Notes: generated by a model not told the origin, from the letters alone. A stretch of 11,079 nucleotides of DNA from SCUN01 sp964343975 (GCA_964343975.1 CAYFLU010000106.1:1-11079); one strand, 5' to 3'. Counted from the stretch's first letter, positions 1 through 6,154 are shown. Program-made: numbers and translations.

Positions 1-1208
1 ACGGCGCCGAAGGCGCGATGACGGAGCGCAAGCAGGACGACAACGCGCCGTTCTCGGCCCTGGCGTTCAAGATCATGACCGACCCGTTTGTCGGTCAGCT
101 GACGTTCATCCGTGTCTACTCGGGCACGTTGACGGCCGGCGTCTCGATCTACAACTCGACCAAGCAGAAGAGCGAGCGTATCGGCCGCCTCCTGAAGATG
201 CACGCGAACAAGCGTGAAGAGATCAAGGAACTGCTCGCCGGCGACATCGCGGCGGCGGTCGGTCTCAAGTCCGTGTCGACGGGCGACACGCTGTGCGACG
301 AGAAGCACCCGGTGATTCTCGAAGCGATGGACTTCCCGGAGCCGGTCATCGCGCTTGCCATCGAGCCGAAGACGAAGGCCGACCAGGAAAAGCTCGGCAT
401 GGGCCTCGCGAAGCTGATGGCCGAAGACCCGACGTTCCGTGTGAAGACGGACACGGAGACGGGCCAGACGGTCATCTCGGGCATGGGCGAGTTGCACCTC
501 GAGATCATCGTCGACCGCCTCAAGCGCGAGTTCAGCGTCGAAGCGGCCGTCGGTGCCCCGCAGGTCGCGTACAAGGAAACGGTCACGCGTCCGGCGGAAG
601 GCGAAGGCAAGTACATCAAGCAGACGGGCGGTCGTGGTCAGTACGGCCACGCGAAGATCCGTCTCGTGCCGCGCAAGCCGGGTGAAGGCTACCTGTTCGA
701 GAACAACACGGTCGGCGGGTCGATCCCGAAGGAATTCATCAAGCCGATCGACATGGGCATTCGCGAAGCGATGACGACGGGCGTGCTCGCGGGCTATCCG
801 ATCGACGACGTGCTGATCGACCTGTATGACGGGTCGTACCACGACGTGGACTCGAACGAAATGGCGTTCAAGATCGCCGGGTCGATGGCGTTCAAGGACG
901 CGGCGAAGAAGGCGCATCCGGTCCTGCTCGAGCCGATCATGCGCGTGGAAGTGACGGTGCCTGAGGAATACATGGGCGACGTCATCGGCAACCTGACGGG
1001 TCGTCGCGGCCATCTGCAGTCGATGGATTCGCGCGGCGGCACGCAGATCATCAATTCCCGTGTGCCGTTGTCCGAGATGTTCGGCTACGCCACCGATCTC
1101 CGCTCCCGCACGCAGGGCCGCGGCTCCTACTCGATGCATTTTGACCGCTACGAGCCGGCGCCGAACTCGGTGAGCGAGGCAGTGATTGCGAAAGTGCAGG
1201 GCAAATAA
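1..1208 (+). CDS. fusA: Elongation factor G, 3' part (5' end outside window)
   Basis: EF-G is the cytoplasmic GTPase that drives tRNA-mRNA translocation and, with RRF, ribosome recycling. The frame is already open at the window edge (first full codon at base 3), so the ATG at 18 is an internal Met. About 401 residues of a roughly 700-residue protein are present. The GTPase domain is missing; the fragment begins in domain II (DDNAPFSALAFKI, DPFVGQLTF) and runs through III (GMGELHLEIIVDRLKREF), IV and V. The domain IV tip that enters the A site is visible as GSYHDVDSNE, with its His codon at 840-842. Domain V carries PVLLEPIMRVEV and VPLSEMFGYATDLRS. It ends with TAA sharing its last A with the rpsJ ATG. 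All conserved blocks of canonical EF-G are intact, so this looks like the housekeeping copy rather than a divergent paralogue, although the G domain cannot be inspected. Confidence 0.97.
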   Translation, partial: GAEGAMTERKQDDNAPFSALAFKIMTDPFVGQLTFIRVYSGTLTAGVSIYNSTKQKSERIGRLLKMHANKREEIKELLAGDIAAAVGLKSVSTGDTLCDEKHPVILEAMDFPEPVIALAIEPKTKADQEKLGMGLAKLMAEDPTFRVKTDTETGQTVISGMGELHLEIIVDRLKREFSVEAAVGAPQVAYKETVTRPAEGEGKYIKQTGGRGQYGHAKIRLVPRKPGEGYLFENNTVGGSIPKEFIKPIDMGIREAMTTGVLAGYPIDDVLIDLYDGSYHDVDSNEMAFKIAGSMAFKDAAKKAHPVLLEPIMRVEVTVPEEYMGDVIGNLTGRRGHLQSMDSRGGTQIINSRVPLSEMFGYATDLRSRTQGRGSYSMHFDRYEPAPNSVSEAVIAKVQGK

Positions 1209-1543
1209 TGGCCACTCCGTTCTCTGACAAGATCCGCATTCGCCTCAAGGCGTACGACTTCCGTCTGCTCGACCAGTCGACGACCGAAATCGTCGACACG
1301 GCCAAGCGCACGGGCGCGCGTCTCGCGGGCCCGGTGCCGCTGCCGACCGAGAAGAACAAGTGGACGGTGCTGCGCTCGCCCCACGTCGACAAGAAGTCGC
1401 GTGAGCAGTTCGAGATCCGCACGCACAAGCGGCTGATCGACATCTTCGAACCGACGCCGCAGACGGTGGACGCGCTGATGAAGCTCGATCTGCCGGCGGG
1501 TGTCGACGTCGAAATCAAGGCCTTTGGCAAGGAGCACAAGTAA
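1208..1543 (+). CDS. rpsJ: Small ribosomal subunit protein S10
   Basis: S10 (uS10) belongs to the 30S head and, as NusE, also joins NusB in transcription antitermination. The 111-residue product contains KIRIRLKAYDFRLLDQS at the N terminus, the strand-loop GPVPLPTEK in the middle, and the family signature SPHVDKKSREQFEIRTHKR near residues 58-76, followed by TVDALMKLDLPAGVDVEIK. E. coli S10 has 103 residues; the excess is a slightly longer N terminus (MATPFSDK) and a short basic C-terminal tail (AFGKEHK). The start is fixed by the TAATG overlap with fusA. Upstream there is only a weak purine-rich match (CAGGGC), so translation is probably coupled to fusA. No leader or promoter space exists before it, unlike E. 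coli, where the L4-controlled leader precedes rpsJ. Confidence 0.98.
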   Translation: MATPFSDKIRIRLKAYDFRLLDQSTTEIVDTAKRTGARLAGPVPLPTEKNKWTVLRSPHVDKKSREQFEIRTHKRLIDIFEPTPQTVDALMKLDLPAGVDVEIKAFGKEHK

Positions 1544-1546
1544 GCC

Positions 1547-2227
1547 ATGGTCAACGGCATCATTGGACGCAAACTCGGGATGACGCAGGTCTTCCTGCCG
1601 GACGGCACGGTGGTCCCGGCCACGGTGATCAAGGCCGGTCCGTGCGTGGTCGTGCAGGCGAAGTCTGCGCAGACCGACGGCTACGAAGCCGTGCAGCTGG
1701 GGCTCGTCGACGCGCAGGCGTCGAAGGAGAACAAGGCGACGCAGGGGCACTACAAGAAGGCCGGCGTGCCGGCCACGCGCGTGCGCCGCGAAGTGAAGGT
1801 CAAGGCCGGCGGCGAACAGCCGAAGGCGGGTGACCAGGTGCTCGTCGACGCCGTCTTCAAGGCGGGTGAGAAGGTCGACGTCATCGGCACGAGCCGCGGC
1901 CGCGGGTTCCAGGGCGTGGTCAAGCGTCACGGCTTCGGCGGTGGCGCGGCGACGCACGGCTCGATGTTCCATCGCGCGCCGGGTTCGATCGGCGCCTCGT
2001 CGTTTCCGTCGCGTGTCGTCAAGGGCATGCGCGCGGCCGGCCGCATGGGCGGCGGGCAGGTCACCACGCACAACCTCAAGATCGTGAGCGTGGATGCCGC
2101 GAATCATCTTCTCGTGTTGCGCGGCGCCGTGCCGGGCTCGCCGAATGGCATCGTGATCGTGCGCCATGCCAAGAAGCCGAAGCCGGACCCGCAGCCGCAG
2201 GTCGAGAAGAAGAAAGGTAAGAAGTAG
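1547..2227 (+). CDS. rplC: Large ribosomal subunit protein L3
   Basis: L3 (uL3) is an early 50S assembly protein whose long loop reaches toward the peptidyl transferase centre. The 226-residue product starts with the typical GIIGRKLGMTQVF and has the core signature at residues about 130-165: HGFGGG, ATHGSMFHRAPGSIG, RVVKGMRAAGRMGGGQVT. It closes with VSVDAANHLLVLRGAVPG and IVIV. Compared with E. coli L3 (209 residues) there is an added C-terminal tail rich in Lys and Pro (about the last 20 residues). The Gln that PrmB methylates in proteobacterial L3 lies just after GSIG; here that segment reads ASSFPSRV and holds no Gln. A good AAGGAG at 1529-1534 precedes the ATG, and the gene lies 3 nt after rpsJ. 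Confidence 0.98.
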   Translation: MVNGIIGRKLGMTQVFLPDGTVVPATVIKAGPCVVVQAKSAQTDGYEAVQLGLVDAQASKENKATQGHYKKAGVPATRVRREVKVKAGGEQPKAGDQVLVDAVFKAGEKVDVIGTSRGRGFQGVVKRHGFGGGAATHGSMFHRAPGSIGASSFPSRVVKGMRAAGRMGGGQVTTHNLKIVSVDAANHLLVLRGAVPGSPNGIVIVRHAKKPKPDPQPQVEKKKGKK

Positions 2228-2229
2228 CC

Positions 2230-2850
2230 ATGAAATTCGATGTGGTCAACGCGGAAAAGCAGACGGTCGGCTCGATCGACGTCAACGACGCGCTGTTCGG
2301 CAAGCGCGTGAAGACGGATCTGATCTGGGCGTCGGTCGTCCGTCAGAACGCCGGCGAACGTCGCGGCACGCACATGACGAAGAACCGCGCGCTCGTGAGC
2401 GGCAGCGGCAAGAAGCCGTACGCGCAGAAGGGCACGGGCCGTCCGCAGGTTGGTTCGACCCGTACGCCGCTCTGGCGTCATGGCGGCACGGTGTTCGGAC
2501 CGCAGCCGCGCAGCTACGCGTTCACGGCCCCGAAGAAGGTCGTGAAGGCCGGCTTGCGTGAAGCGCTCGCGGCGAAGTTCCAGGCCAAGGCGGTGGTCGT
2601 CGTCGACGAGCTCCGCGCGGCCGAGAAGAAGACGAAGGTCACGGCGTCGTTGCTCAAGAAGCTGGGCGCCACGGGCAAGACGCTCGTCACGGACGTCGCG
2701 TTCGACGACAACTTCAACGCGTCGGCGCGCAACATCGCGGGCGTGTCGTTGGTGCCGAGCGGCCGTCTGACGGCGCGTGACGTGATGGATACGCAGACGA
2801 TCATCGCGACGCGCGCGGCCGTCGAGCGGTTGCAGGAGGTGCTGGGATGA
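2230..2850 (+). CDS. rplD: Large ribosomal subunit protein L4
   Basis: L4 (uL4) is a primary 23S rRNA binder; its extended loop lines the narrow part of the peptide exit tunnel near the macrolide site. The 206-residue product has the globular start MKFDVVNAEKQTVGSIDVND and then, from about residue 40 to 95, the arginine- and glycine-rich loop with RRGTHMTKNRA, KKPYAQKGTGRPQVGSTRTP and LWRHGGTVFGPQPRSY. The C-terminal half is an alpha/beta domain ending in ATRAAVERLQEVLG. Length is near the E. coli value (201). In E. coli L4 also represses its own operon through the S10 leader and NusA; no such leader lies upstream of rpsJ here, so the same mechanism is not evident. The start follows rplC by 2 nt, with AAAGG at 2213-2217. 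Its TGA overlaps the rplW ATG (ATGA). Confidence 0.98.
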   Translation: MKFDVVNAEKQTVGSIDVNDALFGKRVKTDLIWASVVRQNAGERRGTHMTKNRALVSGSGKKPYAQKGTGRPQVGSTRTPLWRHGGTVFGPQPRSYAFTAPKKVVKAGLREALAAKFQAKAVVVVDELRAAEKKTKVTASLLKKLGATGKTLVTDVAFDDNFNASARNIAGVSLVPSGRLTARDVMDTQTIIATRAAVERLQEVLG

Positions 2851-3137
2851 AGACGACGGACGTCATTCGTCGCCCGCTGATCACCGAGAAGACGTCGCGG
2901 GCCCGCGAAGCGGGTCAGACGATCGTGTTCGAGGTGGCGCGTGCGGCCACGAAGATCGACATCAAGAACGCGGTCGAGAAGCTGTTCGGGGCCAAGGTCT
3001 CGGCGGTCCGCACCTCGATTACGCACGGCAAGACCAAGCGCCAGGGCCGGTTCGAAGGCCAGCGGTCGGACTGGAAGAAGGCCTGGGTCCGCCTGCGCGA
3101 CGGCGAAAAAGTGCCTGATTTCCTGGAAGGGGCGTAA
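2847..3137 (+). CDS. rplW: Large ribosomal subunit protein L23
   Basis: L23 (uL23) sits at the mouth of the exit tunnel and is the docking site for trigger factor, SRP and the SecY translocon. The 96-residue product is close to the family length of about 95-100. It opens with the diagnostic VIRRPLITEKTSRA, followed by the central VFEVARAATKIDIKNAVEKL and FGAKVSAVRT, then a basic loop (HGKTKRQGRFEGQRSDWKKA) that contacts 23S rRNA. The glutamate used by E. coli L23 to bind trigger factor is near residue 18; TEK (residues 13-15) lies in this region, but I do not assign the exact contact. The start overlaps the rplD stop by 4 nt (ATGA at 2847-2850), so translation is very likely coupled to L4. 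Confidence 0.97.
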   Translation: MKTTDVIRRPLITEKTSRAREAGQTIVFEVARAATKIDIKNAVEKLFGAKVSAVRTSITHGKTKRQGRFEGQRSDWKKAWVRLRDGEKVPDFLEGA

Positions 3138-3143
3138 TCAGAC

Positions 3144-3968
3144 ATGGCGATTCGGAATTTCAAGCCCACGTCCCCGGCGCGGCGCTACTACAGCGTGCAG
3201 ACGTCGGAGGAGCTCACGACGAACCGGCCGCACAAGCCGCTCGTCGAGACGCTCCAGCGCACCGGTGGTCGCAATAACCACGGTGAGCTCACGTCCTGGT
3301 GGCGCGGTGGCGGTCATAAGCGCGCGTATCGCGTGATCGACTTCAAGCGCGACAAGGTCGGCATTCCGGCGAAGGTCACGACGATCGAATACGACCCGAA
3401 CCGCACGGCGCGCATTGCGCTGCTGACCTACGCGGACGGCGAGAAGCGGTACATCCTGCAGCCGGTCGGCCTGAAGGTGGGCGACACGGTGCTGACGGGC
3501 GCCAACGCGGACATTCTGCCGGGCAACTGCCTGCCGCTGAAGAACGTGCCGCTCGGCACGATGATTCACAACGTCGAGCTGAAGCCGGGTAAGGGCGGTC
3601 AGATTGCGCGGTCGGCCGGCGCGGGCGTGCAGCTCGTGGCGAAGGACGGCGCGTATGCGTCGGTGAAGATGCCGTCGAGCGAAATCCGCCTGATCAGCAT
3701 CGAGTGCTACGCGACGATCGGCCAGGTCGGCAACCTCGAGCACGAGAACGTCTCGATCGGCAAGGCCGGTCGCAGCCGCTGGCTCGGCATTCGTCCGCAC
3801 AACCGCGGTGTCGTCATGAACCCGGTGGACCACCCGCACGGTGGTGGTGAAGGCAAGACCTCGGGCGGTCGTCACCCGGTGACGCCGTGGGGCACGCCGA
3901 CGAAGGGCTACAAGACGCGTCGCAACAAGTCGACGAACCGCTTCATTGTCGAGCGGAGGAAGAAGTAA
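3144..3968 (+). CDS. rplB: Large ribosomal subunit protein L2
   Basis: L2 (uL2) is one of the most conserved 50S proteins; it is needed for subunit association and sits close to the peptidyl transferase centre. The 274-residue product matches the family length (273 in E. coli). Visible blocks include RNNHGELTSWWRGGGHKRAY in the N-terminal RNA-binding part, the SH3-like central region with GNCLPLKNVPLGTMIHNVEL, and the C-terminal signature GVVMNPVDHPHGGGEGK at about residues 222-238. His230 (codon 3831-3833) corresponds to E. coli His229 in Met-less numbering, the residue long implicated in peptidyl transferase activity. The tail KGYKTRRNKSTNRFIVERRK is typical. A purine-rich GAAGGGG (3126-3132) inside the end of rplW acts as the ribosome site. 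No oddities are seen. Confidence 0.98.
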   Translation: MAIRNFKPTSPARRYYSVQTSEELTTNRPHKPLVETLQRTGGRNNHGELTSWWRGGGHKRAYRVIDFKRDKVGIPAKVTTIEYDPNRTARIALLTYADGEKRYILQPVGLKVGDTVLTGANADILPGNCLPLKNVPLGTMIHNVELKPGKGGQIARSAGAGVQLVAKDGAYASVKMPSSEIRLISIECYATIGQVGNLEHENVSIGKAGRSRWLGIRPHNRGVVMNPVDHPHGGGEGKTSGGRHPVTPWGTPTKGYKTRRNKSTNRFIVERRKK

Positions 3969-3971
3969 GCC

Positions 3972-4283
3972 ATGGGCCGTTCATTGAAGAAGGGGCCGTT
4001 CATTGATGTCCACCTCATCGAGAAGGTGGAGGCGATGAATCGCGAGCCCGAGAAGAAAGTGATCAAGACGTGGTCGCGCCGCTCGACGGTGGTGCCGGAG
4101 ATGGTCGGCCACACGATCGCGGTGCACAACGGCAAGAAGTTCATTCCGGTGTACATCACGGAAAACATGGTCGGGCAGAAGCTCGGTGAGTTCTCGCCGA
4201 CGCGCACGTTCAAGGGCCACACGACCAAGGCGGAGAAGGCGGCGGCGGTCGCGTCGGCTCCGGCGGCGAAGGGAGGCAACTAA
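3972..4283 (+). CDS. rpsS: Small ribosomal subunit protein S19
   Basis: S19 (uS19) lies in the 30S head, pairs with S13 and contacts A-site tRNA and the 50S bridge. The product begins with the near-universal MGRSLKKGPFIDVHLIEKVE and carries TWSRRSTVVPEMVGHTIAVH and the family signature GKKFIPVYITENMVGQKLGE (residues 55-74). At 103 residues it exceeds E. coli S19 (92); the extra part is an Ala/Lys-rich C-terminal tail (from about residue 84) that looks disordered. GGAGGA at 3955-3960 precedes the ATG. The first 35 nt hold an exact 14-nt direct repeat described separately, including TCA and TTG codons that are uncommon elsewhere in this GC-rich run. The TAA shares a base with the rplV ATG (TAATG). 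Confidence 0.98.
   Translation: MGRSLKKGPFIDVHLIEKVEAMNREPEKKVIKTWSRRSTVVPEMVGHTIAVHNGKKFIPVYITENMVGQKLGEFSPTRTFKGHTTKAEKAAAVASAPAAKGGN
3974..4006 (+). repeat. Exact 14-nt direct repeat at the start of rpsS
   Basis: GGGCCGTTCATTGA occurs at 3974-3987 and again at 3993-4006, separated by AGAAG (period 19 nt). The two copies are read in different frames: the first encodes part of MGRSLK, the second part of KGPFID. Both peptide stretches are conserved in S19 everywhere, so the repeat is not a protein duplication. It may be coincidence of codon choice, a local template-switch conversion, or an RNA signal near the rpsS start. Confidence 0.8.
4271..4276 (+). promoter_or_regulatory. Strong ribosome binding site for rplV inside rpsS
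   Basis: GGGAGG lies 6 nt before the rplV ATG at 4283 and within the last codons of rpsS. It is among the best Shine-Dalgarno matches in the window and fixes the rplV start at the TAATG overlap. Confidence 0.75.
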
Positions 4284-4699
4284 TGGCGGTGCAGGCGCAA
4301 GCCACGTCGAAGTTCCTCCGCACGTCGGCGCAGAAGGCCGGGCTCGTGCTGGATCTGATTCGCGGCAAGGACGTGAACCAGGCGCTGGCGACGTTGCAGT
4401 TCACGCGCAAGATGATCGCGCGCGACGTGGAGAAGGTGTTGCGGTCGGCGATTGCCAACGCGCAGCAGAAGGACGGGTTCGGCGGCGACGTCGACCGGCT
4501 GTTCGTGGCGAAGTGCTGGGCCGATCAGGGGCCGAGCATGAAGCGCGTGCGTCCCGCGCCGATGGGCCGCGCGTTCCGCGTGGTCAAGCGCACGGCGCAT
4601 CTGACGGTGGCCGTGGCGGAGCGCCCGGCGAAGGCAATGGCAGCGGCCCCGAAGGGTCGCGGCGCTGGCGCGGCCAAGGCCGGGAAGGCGCAGGAGTAA
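4283..4699 (+). CDS. rplV: Large ribosomal subunit protein L22
   Basis: L22 (uL22) binds all six domains of 23S rRNA; its long beta-hairpin lines the exit tunnel opposite L4. The product shows the family's order: FLRTSAQKAGLVLDLIRGKD (residues 11-30), the helix with KVLRSAIANAQQKD (51-64), the hairpin GPSMKRVRPAPMGRAFRV (83-100), and KRTAHLTVAVAE (102-113). It is 138 residues against 110 in E. coli; the surplus is a C-terminal tail of about 25 residues made of Ala, Gly, Lys, Pro and Arg. The sequence after residue 113 has no conserved fold. Its start is set by the TAATG overlap with rpsS and the GGGAGG site before it. The tail resembles in composition that of S19, encoded just upstream. Confidence 0.97.
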   Translation: MAVQAQATSKFLRTSAQKAGLVLDLIRGKDVNQALATLQFTRKMIARDVEKVLRSAIANAQQKDGFGGDVDRLFVAKCWADQGPSMKRVRPAPMGRAFRVVKRTAHLTVAVAERPAKAMAAAPKGRGAGAAKAGKAQE

Positions 4700-4702
4700 G
4701 CG

Positions 4703-5383
4703 ATGGGTCAGAAAGTACATCCGTATGGATTCCGGCTCGGCTTCAACAAGACCTGGCGCTCGCGCTGGTTTGCCGACAAGGACTACGCGAAGCTGCTGCA
4801 TGAGGACATCCGCCTCCGCGCGGATCTGAAGAAGCGGTTTGCGCACGCCGGCGTGGCGAAGATCGAGATCGAGCGCGCGGCCAACAAGCTGAAGATCGAC
4901 CTGCACACGTCGCGTCCGGGCATCATCATCGGCCGCAAGGGCGCCGAGGTGGACAAGCTCCGCCAGGAGTTGCAGAAGGAAACGGGTCGCGAGGTGTTCA
5001 TCAACATCCTCGAGATCCAGAAGCCGGAACTCGACGCGCAGTTGATCGCCGAGTCGGTGGCCATGCAGCTCGAGAAGCGCATTGCCTTCCGTCGAGCGAT
5101 GCGCAAGGCGGTCGAGTCGGCGCTGCGGTTCGGCGCGAAGGGCATCAAGGTGCGCGTGTCGGGCCGGTTGAACGGCGCGGAAATCGCGCGGTCCGAGTGG
5201 TATCTCCACGGCCAGCTGCCGCTGCAGACGCTGCGCGCGGACATCGACTACGGCTTCACCGAGGCCTACACGACGTACGGCGCGATCGGCATTCGGGTGT
5301 GGCTCTACAAGGGCGAGCGGACGACGTCGAAGGTCACCCGCGAAGAAGAGTTCCGTCAGCCGCGTCGCGCGGCGCGCGGTTAA
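4703..5383 (+). CDS. rpsC: Small ribosomal subunit protein S3
   Basis: S3 (uS3) sits at the mRNA entry of the 30S head and contributes to mRNA helicase activity with S4 and S5. The 226-residue product is near the E. coli length (233). It starts with the diagnostic MGQKVHPYGFRLGFNKTWRS, contains the type II KH domain with the GxxG loop GRKG at residues 77-80 in PGIIIGRKGAEVDKLR, and the C-terminal S3 domain with RRAMRKAVESALRFGAKGIK, VSGRLNGAEIARSEWYLHG, and the ending DIDYGFTEAYTTYGAIGIRV, WLYKGE. The last 20 residues are basic and variable, as usual. AGGAG (4692-4696) lies 6 nt before the ATG, overlapping the rplV end; the genes are 3 nt apart. Confidence 0.98.
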   Translation: MGQKVHPYGFRLGFNKTWRSRWFADKDYAKLLHEDIRLRADLKKRFAHAGVAKIEIERAANKLKIDLHTSRPGIIIGRKGAEVDKLRQELQKETGREVFINILEIQKPELDAQLIAESVAMQLEKRIAFRRAMRKAVESALRFGAKGIKVRVSGRLNGAEIARSEWYLHGQLPLQTLRADIDYGFTEAYTTYGAIGIRVWLYKGERTTSKVTREEEFRQPRRAARG

Positions 5384-5388
5384 GGGCT

Positions 5389-5394
5389 AAGGGG
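5389..5394 (+). promoter_or_regulatory. Ribosome binding site for rplP
   Basis: AAGGGG in the 19-nt rpsC/rplP spacer lies 8 nt before the ATG at 5403. It favours that ATG (giving the family-typical MLMPKKVKYRK) over the second ATG at 5409. Confidence 0.7.
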
Positions 5395-5402
5395 TATCAG
5401 TC

Positions 5403-5825
5403 ATGTTGATGCCGAAGAAGGTCAAGTACCGCAAGCAGCAGCGTGGACGCATGCGCGGTGCGGCATGGAAGGGCCACACGGTCGCGTTCGGCGACTTCGG
5501 CCTGGCGACGCTCGAGCCGAAGTGGCTCACGGACCGTCAGATCGAGGCGGCGCGCGTGGCCATCTCGCGCAACATCAAGCGTGGCGGCAAGGTGTGGATC
5601 CGGGTGTTCCCGGACAAGCCGGTGACGGCCAAGCCGCTCGAAACCCGAATGGGTAAGGGCAAGGGCGCGCCGGAGGGCTGGGTGGCGGTCATCAAGCCGG
5701 GCCGCATCCTGTTCGAGATGGAAGGCGTGACGGAGACGGAAGCGCGTGAAGCGTTCCGCCTGGCGGCGTCGAAGCTGCCGATGAAGACGAAGTTCGTCAT
5801 GCGGTTTGCGGAAGAGAGGGTGTGA
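5403..5825 (+). CDS. rplP: Large ribosomal subunit protein L16
   Basis: L16 (uL16) helps organise the 50S A site and the central protuberance and joins late in assembly. The 140-residue product (136 in E. coli) opens with MLMPKKVKYRKQQRGRMRG and shows FGDFGLATLEPKWLTDRQIE, ARVAISRNIKRGGKVWIRVF, KPLETRMGKGKGAPEGWVAV and the ending AREAFRLAASKLPMKTKFV. The KPLETRMGKGKG loop is the region that approaches the CCA end of the A-site tRNA and includes an Arg equivalent in position to the one hydroxylated in E. coli L16; whether it is modified here is unknown. Its TGA shares the final A with the rpmC ATG (TGATG at 5823-5827). Confidence 0.98.
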   Translation: MLMPKKVKYRKQQRGRMRGAAWKGHTVAFGDFGLATLEPKWLTDRQIEAARVAISRNIKRGGKVWIRVFPDKPVTAKPLETRMGKGKGAPEGWVAVIKPGRILFEMEGVTETEAREAFRLAASKLPMKTKFVMRFAEERV

Positions 5826-5991
5826 TGAAGGTCGCTGAGCAACTGACCGAGCTCCGCGGGATGACGGCCGACGACCTCCGCGCGAAGGTGAAGGATCTGG
5901 ACGATCAGCTCTTCCGCGTGCGGCTGCAGCTGTCGATGGGCCAGACCGAATCGGCCGGCAAGGTGACGCCGCTGCGCCGTGAACGCGCGCG
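5825..5991 (+). CDS. rpmC: Large ribosomal subunit protein L29, truncated by assembly gap
   Basis: L29 (uL29) lies next to L23 at the tunnel exit. The visible 55 complete residues carry the two-helix family pattern: MTADDLRAKVKDLDDQLFRV then RLQLSMGQTESAGKVTPLRR and ERA, after which the N run begins (an Arg codon follows whatever the third base is). E. coli L29 has 63 residues, so only about 8-15 residues and the stop are lost in the gap. I choose the ATG at 5825 (TGATG overlap with rplP) over the GTG at 5822, because the purine-rich GAGAGGG at 5814-5820 lies 4 nt before the ATG but only 1 nt before the GTG, and L29 proteins normally start with a single Met-Lys. The truncation is an assembly artefact, not a broken gene. 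Confidence 0.95.
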
Positions 5992-6091
5992 NNNNNNNNN
6001 NNNNNNNNNNNNNNNNNNNNNNNNNNNNNNNNNNNNNNNNNNNNNNNNNNNNNNNNNNNNNNNNNNNNNNNNNNNNNNNNNNNNNNNNNNN
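5992..6091. other. Assembly gap, 100 Ns
   Basis: Exactly 100 unknown bases, the conventional placeholder for a scaffold gap of undetermined size. The flanks are the end of rpmC and the last 20 codons of rpsQ. About 25-45 nt of rpmC and close to 200 nt of rpsQ are needed to complete normal-length genes, so the true gap is probably nearer 220-260 nt. Reading across it in one frame makes a false L29-S17 fusion. Confidence 0.97.
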
Positions 6092-6154
6092 CCGCTGAGC
6101 CGTCGTAAGCGCTGGGTGGTGACGCGCGTCGTCACCAAGGCGAAGACCGTTTAG
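6092..6154 (+). CDS. rpsQ: Small ribosomal subunit protein S17, C-terminal end only
   Basis: S17 (uS17) is a primary 16S rRNA binder of the 30S body. Only the last 20 codons and the TAG stop are present after the gap; they read PLSRRKRWVVTRVVTKAKTV. This matches the S17 C terminus of E. coli (RPLSKTKSWTLVRVVEKA) in spacing and key residues: the PLS turn, the Trp, and the RVV strand. Position between rpmC and rplN is exactly where rpsQ stands in the canonical order. About 65 N-terminal residues are hidden in the gap; nothing can be said about its start or ribosome site. The identification rests on a short segment plus synteny. Confidence 0.93.
   Translation, partial: PLSRRKRWVVTRVVTKAKTV

Noticed and set aside
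18..20. ATG at 18 as a true fusA start
   Set aside because: The frame is open upstream to the window edge, and the downstream sequence begins in the middle of EF-G domain II, so this Met is internal.
1148..2167. Minus-strand open frame of 339 codons opposite rpsJ and rplC
   Set aside because: Arg/His-rich shadow of real genes, spanning a gene boundary with no start signal or homology that I recognise. The 309-codon frame at 4280-5209 is rejected for the same reason.
4186..4803. Plus-strand out-of-frame 205-codon open frame across rpsS, rplV and rpsC
   Set aside because: The peptide is Arg/Gly-rich and the region is fully used by S19, L22 and S3 in other frames.
5822..5827. GTG at 5822 as the rpmC start
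   Set aside because: The ATG at 5825 has better spacing from GAGAGGG, makes the common TGATG overlap and gives the typical L29 N terminus.
5822..6154. A single 110-codon gene running through the N gap (L29-S17 fusion)
   Set aside because: The frame match depends on an arbitrary 100-N placeholder; the two ends belong to separate conserved proteins.
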